A DNA stretch of 64,000 nucleotides from GCA-2862545 sp047609825 (lineage in GTDB: Bacteria > Myxococcota_A > UBA796 > GCA-2862545). Each line of letters begins with the position of its first letter. Position 1 is the stretch's first letter. The position numbers were made by a program, and so were the translations under genes. The stretch is from contig JBLFXJ010000002.1 of the NCBI GenBank assembly GCA_047609825.1, positions 1 to 64,000 on the forward strand, written 5' to 3'. This document shows, piece by piece, positions 59,669 through 64,000 of this stretch. The notes under the pieces were generated by a model that saw only the letters and a list, made by a program, of their open reading frames with translations, did not search any database and was not told the DNA's origin.

Positions 59669-60433
59669 CTAGTGAGCGGGGTCATGATCGTGGTCGTGGT
59701 GTGGCACCGACAGACTGATGTAGACCGTAGTGAGCAGGCTGAAGATGAACGCCTGGATCGTGGACACGAGGACGGCCAGCGCCAGGAGCGCGACCGGCAG
59801 CAGCAACGGCATCAGGCCGCTCATGATCGTGAACACCATGTGGTCGCCGAACATGTTGCCGGTGAGCCGAATGGTGAGCGAGAACGGCCGGATGAACAGC
59901 GACAGGACCTCGATGGGGAACAGCAATGGGCCGAGCCAAAGCACAGGACCCCAGAGGTGCTTCACGTAGCCGCCAGGATCCCTGGACAGGCCGACGAAGT
60001 TGAACACCAGGAAGGCGACCGTCGCCATACCGGCGTTGGTGTTGATGTTCTCGGTCGGCGGCAGAAATCCGGGAAAGATCCCCATGATGTTGCACGTAAA
60101 GATGTACAGGAAAATCCCGACGATCAGCGGGAAGAACGCTTTCACGTCCGCCGCCGAGAGCAGATCGCCCATCAGGCCACGAAGGCCATCGACGAGCAGC
60201 TCGCCAATCGTCAGGGCGCTGAGCCCCTCCGGCGGGAAGTACCGCTCCACATCCGACCGCGCCTTGGCGCGCTCGAGACCCATGCGGCCGAGCACGGCGA
60301 AGCCGATGAGCAGCAGGCAGGCGAGCCCGGTGTGCAAGTAGACGTAGCTGTGATCGAGACCAGCGCCGGCGAGCAGGCTGTCTTCGTCGACCGCAGGGAT
60401 CAGATGGAACCAGGTGAACCCGGACGCGATCAT
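59669..60433 (-). CDS. atpB: ATP synthase F0 subunit a
   Basis: ATG at 60433 overlaps the stop of the atpI-like gene by 4 bp. The product has about six membrane helices, and PFSLTIRLTGNMFGDH carries the conserved arginine that faces the c-ring glutamate. The C-terminal ends in a His/Asp stretch (HHDHDHDPAH), unusual and possibly metal-binding. The order atpZ-atpI-atpB-atpE is that of F0 membrane subunits in bacteria where F1 genes lie elsewhere. No F1 genes occur in this window. Confidence 0.93.
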   Translation of the reverse strand: MIASGFTWFHLIPAVDEDSLLAGAGLDHSYVYLHTGLACLLLIGFAVLGRMGLERAKARSDVERYFPPEGLSALTIGELLVDGLRGLMGDLLSAADVKAFFPLIVGIFLYIFTCNIMGIFPGFLPPTENINTNAGMATVAFLVFNFVGLSRDPGGYVKHLWGPVLWLGPLLFPIEVLSLFIRPFSLTIRLTGNMFGDHMVFTIMSGLMPLLLPVALLALAVLVSTIQAFIFSLLTTVYISLSVPHHDHDHDPAH

Positions 60434-60819
60434 CGGGACTCCATGGCGAGGTGCTCGGGCCACTCCGGCGGGCGGATGGCGAGCGTGATGCCGGTGGTGG
60501 CCACGCCGAAGAACATCGCGCTCATGCCCACAGCCACAGCCTCCGGCGAGAGCAGGACCAAGGCGAGTGCGACGATGGACGCCGTGAGTACGATCTTGCC
60601 GGACAGGAACGCGCCCCAGAGACCCCCGCCTTCACCGGCAGCGAGGCTGGTAAGGAATCGGGAGCTGGCGTGGGTGAACAGCGCGAGGTTGCCGACCGTT
60701 GCAGCGGCCACGAGGGCGACCTGAGCCCCGAACCCGAGCCCACCGATCACGCCGCCGCCAATGGCGATCAGGATCGCCCAGGCTGCGGTGTCACGGAGGA
60801 TTCGACGGGTCTGGGTCAT
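60430..60819 (-). CDS. atpI: ATP synthase subunit I-like protein
   Basis: A 129-residue protein with four predicted membrane helices (ILIAIGGGVIGGLGF, VALVAAATVGNLALF, KIVLTASIVALALVLL, GMSAMFFGVATTG). Size, topology and position between atpZ and atpB fit AtpI, a chaperone-like factor in assembly of the c-ring. It overlaps atpB by 4 bp and the atpZ-like gene by 29 bp, so all are cotranscribed. Individual family residues are not strong, and the assignment relies on context. Confidence 0.8.
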   Translation of the reverse strand: MTQTRRILRDTAAWAILIAIGGGVIGGLGFGAQVALVAAATVGNLALFTHASSRFLTSLAAGEGGGLWGAFLSGKIVLTASIVALALVLLSPEAVAVGMSAMFFGVATTGITLAIRPPEWPEHLAMESR

Positions 60820-61054
60820 TGTCGCTCTGCATGCGGTTGAGGCCGCGAATCAACACGAAGGTGCCGATGCCGAACCCGGCCATCACGCCGAGCATCATCA
60901 ACCAGGGAGTCGTTCCAAGCCAGTCATCGAGCCGCGCGCCTCCGAAGAGACCCGCGATCGAAGCGATGGCCATCTGTGTCACGAGCCCCGCGGCGGGTGC
61001 TGCTCTGCGAAAGAAGTCCGGATCAAGCATCCGGTGCATCCAAGGGCGCGACAC
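60791..61054 (-). CDS. atpZ: AtpZ/AtpI-like small membrane protein
   Basis: An 87-residue protein with two membrane helices and the GLFGGARLDDWLGT segment typical of the AtpZ/putative F0F1-ATPase subunit family (GxxxGxxLDxWLGT). AtpZ partners AtpI and may carry Mg2+ or Ca2+. The start is uncertain: GTG 61054, ATG 61039 and ATG 61030 are all in frame and none has a clear ribosome binding site. It is the first gene of the F0 series, 109 bp after hemL. Confidence 0.8.
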   Translation of the reverse strand: MSRPWMHRMLDPDFFRRAAPAAGLVTQMAIASIAGLFGGARLDDWLGTTPWLMMLGVMAGFGIGTFVLIRGLNRMQSDNDPDPSNPP

Positions 61055-61163
61055 CTAAGGTGGGTACATGGCCGTCGCAACCGGGCGCAACCGATGGCGG
61101 CATCCGACCGGTGAGCGAGGTACACCGCGGCAAACGCGCGATTTCAGCGGCCCTGATCACCGA

Positions 61164-62444
61164 TCACCCACCGGCGGTCGCCGACCGCGCCGCCCGGATC
61201 AGAACCTCGGCGATACGGTCGATCTGCTCGGTCGTCATGGCGGCGTTCAGGAACGCGGCTTCGTACTGGGAAGGCGGCAGGTAGACGCCCTCGGCTTGGG
61301 CTGCCCGGAAGTACCTGGCGAACGCGTCGAAGTCGCACTCGCCCACCTCGGAGAAGGACCACGGCGCGGTGGGGCGGAAGAACACCGTGAACATCGCGCC
61401 CACCCGGTGGAGCGAGCAGCCGAACTCCGCCAGCTGGGGCCGCAGGTGGGCCTCCAGGCGATCGCCCAGCCGGTCCAGGTGGGCATACACCTCGGGTGTG
61501 AGCGCCTCGAGCGCGGCGCGGCCGGCGGCGACCGCCACCGGATTGCCCGACAGGGTGCCGGCTTGGTACACCGGCCCATCCGGCGCCAGGTGGTCCATCA
61601 CGTCGGCCCGCCCGCCGAACACGGCCAACGGAAACCCGCCCCCGACGACCTTTCCATAGCAGGAGAGGTCACCCTCGACGCCGTACAGGCCTGGCGAGCA
61701 GTTCCGGTGCACCCGGAACCCCGTCATCACCTCGTCGAGGATCAGGAGCGCGCCGTGGGCGTCGCACAGCGCCCGAAGCGCCTGGAGGTAGCCAGCGCGA
61801 GGCGGGATGGTGCCCATGTTGCCGGCGACGGGCTCCAGCATCACCGCCGCGATCTCGCCGGGGTACGCCTCGAACAGCGCGCCCACGGCGTCGGCGTCGT
61901 TGAACGGGGCGAGCAGCGTGTTGCCCGCCACGACGGCCGGCACGCCTGGCGAACCCGGGTGTCCGAACGTGGCCACGCCCGAGCCAGCCTTGACCAGCAT
62001 GGCATCGTGGGCGCCGTGGTAGCAGCCCTCCATCTTGATGATCCGATCGCGCCCGGTGAACCCGCGCGCCAGCCGGATCGCGTGCATCGTGGCCTCGGTG
62101 CCGCTGCTCACCGCCCGGACCTTGGCGAGTCCGGGCACGCGATCCACCACCGCCTCGGCGAACGCGACCTCGCCCGCTGTTGGCGCGCCGAAGGACGACC
62201 CCGATCGCACCGCGTCCACCGCAGCTGCGACGACCGCCGGGTGCGCATGGCCCAGGAGGAGCGCTCCCCAGCTGCCCACCAGGTCGAGGTACCGATTGCC
62301 GTCTTCGTCCTCGATCTCGGCGCCCTCACCGCGCCGGATGAACGGCGGATCGCCACCGACCGCGGCGAACGCTCGCACGGGCGAGTTCACCCCACCGGGG
62401 ATCAGCTGACGAGCGCGGGCGAGCAGATCGGACGAGCGTGACAT
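61164..62444 (-). CDS. hemL: Glutamate-1-semialdehyde 2,1-aminomutase
   Basis: ATG at 62444 after GGGAGG; 426 residues. LIPGGVNSPVRAF, SSGTEATMHAIRLARGFTGR, GCYHGAHDAML, ILDEVMTGFR and DLSCYGKVVGGGFPL, with the PLP-binding lysine, match HemL. It makes 5-aminolevulinate in the C5 heme pathway. The gene lies between the helical-repeat protein gene and atpZ, all on the minus strand, but 84 and 109 bp gaps make a single transcript uncertain. Confidence 0.96.
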   Translation of the reverse strand: MSRSSDLLARARQLIPGGVNSPVRAFAAVGGDPPFIRRGEGAEIEDEDGNRYLDLVGSWGALLLGHAHPAVVAAAVDAVRSGSSFGAPTAGEVAFAEAVVDRVPGLAKVRAVSSGTEATMHAIRLARGFTGRDRIIKMEGCYHGAHDAMLVKAGSGVATFGHPGSPGVPAVVAGNTLLAPFNDADAVGALFEAYPGEIAAVMLEPVAGNMGTIPPRAGYLQALRALCDAHGALLILDEVMTGFRVHRNCSPGLYGVEGDLSCYGKVVGGGFPLAVFGGRADVMDHLAPDGPVYQAGTLSGNPVAVAAGRAALEALTPEVYAHLDRLGDRLEAHLRPQLAEFGCSLHRVGAMFTVFFRPTAPWSFSEVGECDFDAFARYFRAAQAEGVYLPPSQYEAAFLNAAMTTEQIDRIAEVLIRAARSATAGG

Positions 62445-62528
62445 GGAGCCTCCCGGCGCGCGGGTAACTGATTGCTACCCTGGCCGGTCCGGTACCAAGA
62501 CTGGGTGGACGGCCTCAGCCGACCAGGC

Positions 62529-63293
62529 TCACAGACCCCCCGCCTCCGACAACCGGCGCAGGCCGTCCGATCGGACCGCCCGAACGGCATCGGGGAGCTC
62601 CGGCGCGTCGAGCATCACGAGCGCTTCGTCGAGATCGCCCAGTCGCTCCAGGCACACGGCCGAGCCGAGCCGTGCGACCGCCTCGACCTCCGAGGACGGG
62701 CCATGGGCCAAGCTGTCGTCGAACAGACGGAGGGCCTCGTGGGGCCTGCCCGACGCCAACGCGATCCGGGCGCGACCCAGGTTGGCGCGCGATCGCTCAC
62801 GCGGATACTGACGGGAAATCCTCGTGAATTCAGCGTCTGCGGCGTCGGGGAGACCCCGCTCGAGCAGGACCTCCGCGCGTTCGAGCAGCCAGCTCGGTGC
62901 GTCCCGGTGCCGGGGCGCTTCGTCGACCGCACGTTCCCAGGTGGACGCCGCCAGCTCGTTGGCGCTGCGCCTGCGCTGGAGGTCGGCCAGCGCGGCCAGG
63001 ATCTTCGCACGGCTCCGCCGAAGCACCTCGCCACCCAGCCGCTCCACCAGGAGCGCCTCGGCCAGTTCGAGATCGTCCAGATCCGCTCTGGCGACCACAT
63101 TGGCCCGCCTCCACGCCGCCTGGCGGGTAGGCGCATCCAGCGTGACACGCGCCACCAGGCGGTACCACGCCACCGCGGCACGAGGCTGACCGTGGGCGGC
63201 CAGCACATCGCCGTGACCGAGCGACCACGGCGTGCCCGGAACGAGCAGCACGAACAGCGCCGCGAGTCCCAGGCCGGCCGCCGCAGCCCTCAC
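62529..63293 (-). CDS. Helical-repeat (TPR-like) protein
   Basis: GTG at 63293 overlaps the gyrA stop by 4 bp. The 254-residue product has an N-terminal hydrophobic segment (GLGLAALFVLLVPGTPWSLG) and then helical pairs: AAVAWYRLVARVTLDAP, WERAVDEAPRHRDAP, DAADAEFTRISRQYPRERSR, EALRLFDDSLAHGP and RLGDLDEALVMLDAP. The spacing fits tetratricopeptide repeats, which mediate protein contacts. The hydrophobic start suggests a membrane anchor or signal segment. It is co-transcribed with gyrA. Partner unknown. Confidence 0.75.
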   Translation of the reverse strand: MRAAAAGLGLAALFVLLVPGTPWSLGHGDVLAAHGQPRAAVAWYRLVARVTLDAPTRQAAWRRANVVARADLDDLELAEALLVERLGGEVLRRSRAKILAALADLQRRRSANELAASTWERAVDEAPRHRDAPSWLLERAEVLLERGLPDAADAEFTRISRQYPRERSRANLGRARIALASGRPHEALRLFDDSLAHGPSSEVEAVARLGSAVCLERLGDLDEALVMLDAPELPDAVRAVRSDGLRRLSEAGGL

Positions 63294-64000
63294 TCCTCGT
63301 CGCCCTCGTCGTCATCCGACTCGGTGTACCGGGCCATGTCCACGATGCGTTCGCCGTCGCCGAGGCGCATCAGGCGCACGCCCTTGGTGACGCGACCGTA
63401 CTGGCTCACGGATGCGGCTTCGATGCGGATCACGCGGCCCGTGTCGGTGACAAGCATCAGCTCGTCCTCGGGGCCCACTGGCACGGCACCGACCACCCCG
63501 CCGGTGTCGTCACCGACGCGGAACGAGAGGAGCCCCTTGCCGTTGCGCTTCTGCGCCCGGTACTTGTGGAACCGGGTGCGCTTTCCAAACCCGAGCTCGG
63601 TGACGGTGAGCAGGCTCACCTCGTCTACCACCAGCTCCCCGTCCTCCGCATCGTCTTCAGAATCGTCCTCGACCTCGTCGACCTCGTCGACATCATCATC
63701 GTCGTCGTCGAGATCGTCATCGAGGGTGGGCGTCTCCCAGGCCGGGAGCAGGACCGCATCGACCACCAGGTCGTCGCCCTCGAGCTTGATGCCACGGTTA
63801 CCTCGCGCCGAACGCCCATACTCGGGCACATCGTCCCACGGGAAGCGGATACACTGGCCGTTCGAGGAGAGCAGCATCACCGAGCACAGCTCGCCGGACT
63901 GCACCAACTTCACCACCACCAGGGTGTCATCATCAGCGACCCCGGCCGCGATCATCCCGCCTGCCCGGAGGTTGCGGAACGCGGTGAGCGGAGTGCGCTT
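63290..64000 (-). CDS. gyrA: DNA gyrase subunit A, C-terminal part (partial)
   Basis: Only the 3' end lies in the window; the gene continues past the right edge. Visible blades of the C-terminal beta-pinwheel read RTPLTAFRNLRAGGMIAAG, YGRSARGNRGIKLEGDD, ELMLVTDTGRVIRIEAAS and YGRVTKGVRLMRLGDGE. This domain wraps DNA for negative supercoiling. An acidic insertion of about 45 residues (DDDLDDDDDD...EDDSEDDAEDGE pattern, about 63640-63735) sits between two blades, and the tail is acidic (ESDDDEGDEE). Assignment to GyrA over ParC rests on the blade pattern. Confidence 0.88.
   Translation of the reverse strand, partial: KRTPLTAFRNLRAGGMIAAGVADDDTLVVVKLVQSGELCSVMLLSSNGQCIRFPWDDVPEYGRSARGNRGIKLEGDDLVVDAVLLPAWETPTLDDDLDDDDDDVDEVDEVEDDSEDDAEDGELVVDEVSLLTVTELGFGKRTRFHKYRAQKRNGKGLLSFRVGDDTGGVVGAVPVGPEDELMLVTDTGRVIRIEAASVSQYGRVTKGVRLMRLGDGERIVDMARYTESDDDEGDEE

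Overview
The window is GC-rich chromosomal DNA, almost fully coding on both strands, with many GTG starts and GGAGG-type ribosome binding sites. Several traits point to a myxobacterium-like deltaproteobacterium (Myxococcota or close relative): secreted proteins with DxDxDG...DCDD metal-binding motifs, long Gly/Thr linkers after the signal peptide, a CGNG...CDDGN cysteine repeat, a MYXO-CTERM-like tail, many lipoproteins, thrombospondin-type OmpA proteins, and a mitochondrial-type (EF-G1) elongation factor. The window is core chromosome with accessory surface genes. I see no phage, transposon, CRISPR array, tRNA or rRNA.

Layout. 1-9.9 kb: a frame-broken FG-GAP lipoprotein, a winged-helix remnant, DbpA helicase, a Rieske-glutamate synthase fusion, an osmolyte ABC transporter (fused binding protein-permease plus ATPase), a repeat-rich non-coding stretch, and three poorly characterised proteins. 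9.9-18.2 kb: secreted Cys-rich protein, GltS, ComEC (running antisense into lgt), Lgt, LspA and ETF-ubiquinone oxidoreductase. 18.5-30 kb: lipoproteins, RibA, a PanE-like reductase, a beta-helix lipoprotein with a Thr-Gly linker, a metal-ligand-less RNase Z-like protein, a PilP-like lipoprotein, a GT39-type transferase and a membrane-anchored zinc peptidase. 30-35 kb: the origin-type cluster mnmG-rsmG-parB-udk with four parS sites but no parA. 35-44 kb: RluA-type pseudouridine synthase, DUF4399 lipoprotein, rhomboid, DapD, MltG, then EF-G1 followed by a P-loop ATPase/SLOG-like fusion and a Cys-less rhodanese. 44-55 kb: TetR regulator, a GlmU-like acetyltransferase lacking its uridylyltransferase half, PcrA/UvrD, four consecutive zinc-ribbon genes, and an M3 peptidase. 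55-59 kb: secreted discoidin-like protein and a three-gene exported operon ending in OmpA. 59-64 kb: atpZ-atpI-atpB-atpE, hemL, a helical-repeat protein and the 3' end of gyrA.

Themes. Lgt, LspA and about a dozen lipoprotein substrates lie in one window. Chromosome segregation (ParB/parS) and origin-linked RNA modification genes sit together. The least explained systems are (i) the zinc-ribbon/GYF-like/TM/Pro-linker/helical-repeat array at 48.7-53.1 kb, (ii) the ATPase-SLOG fusion co-directional with EF-G, and (iii) an 8-bp tandem repeat that switches a surface lipoprotein out of frame. Start codons were chosen by ribosome binding site, signal peptide and gene overlap, so some may be off by a few codons.
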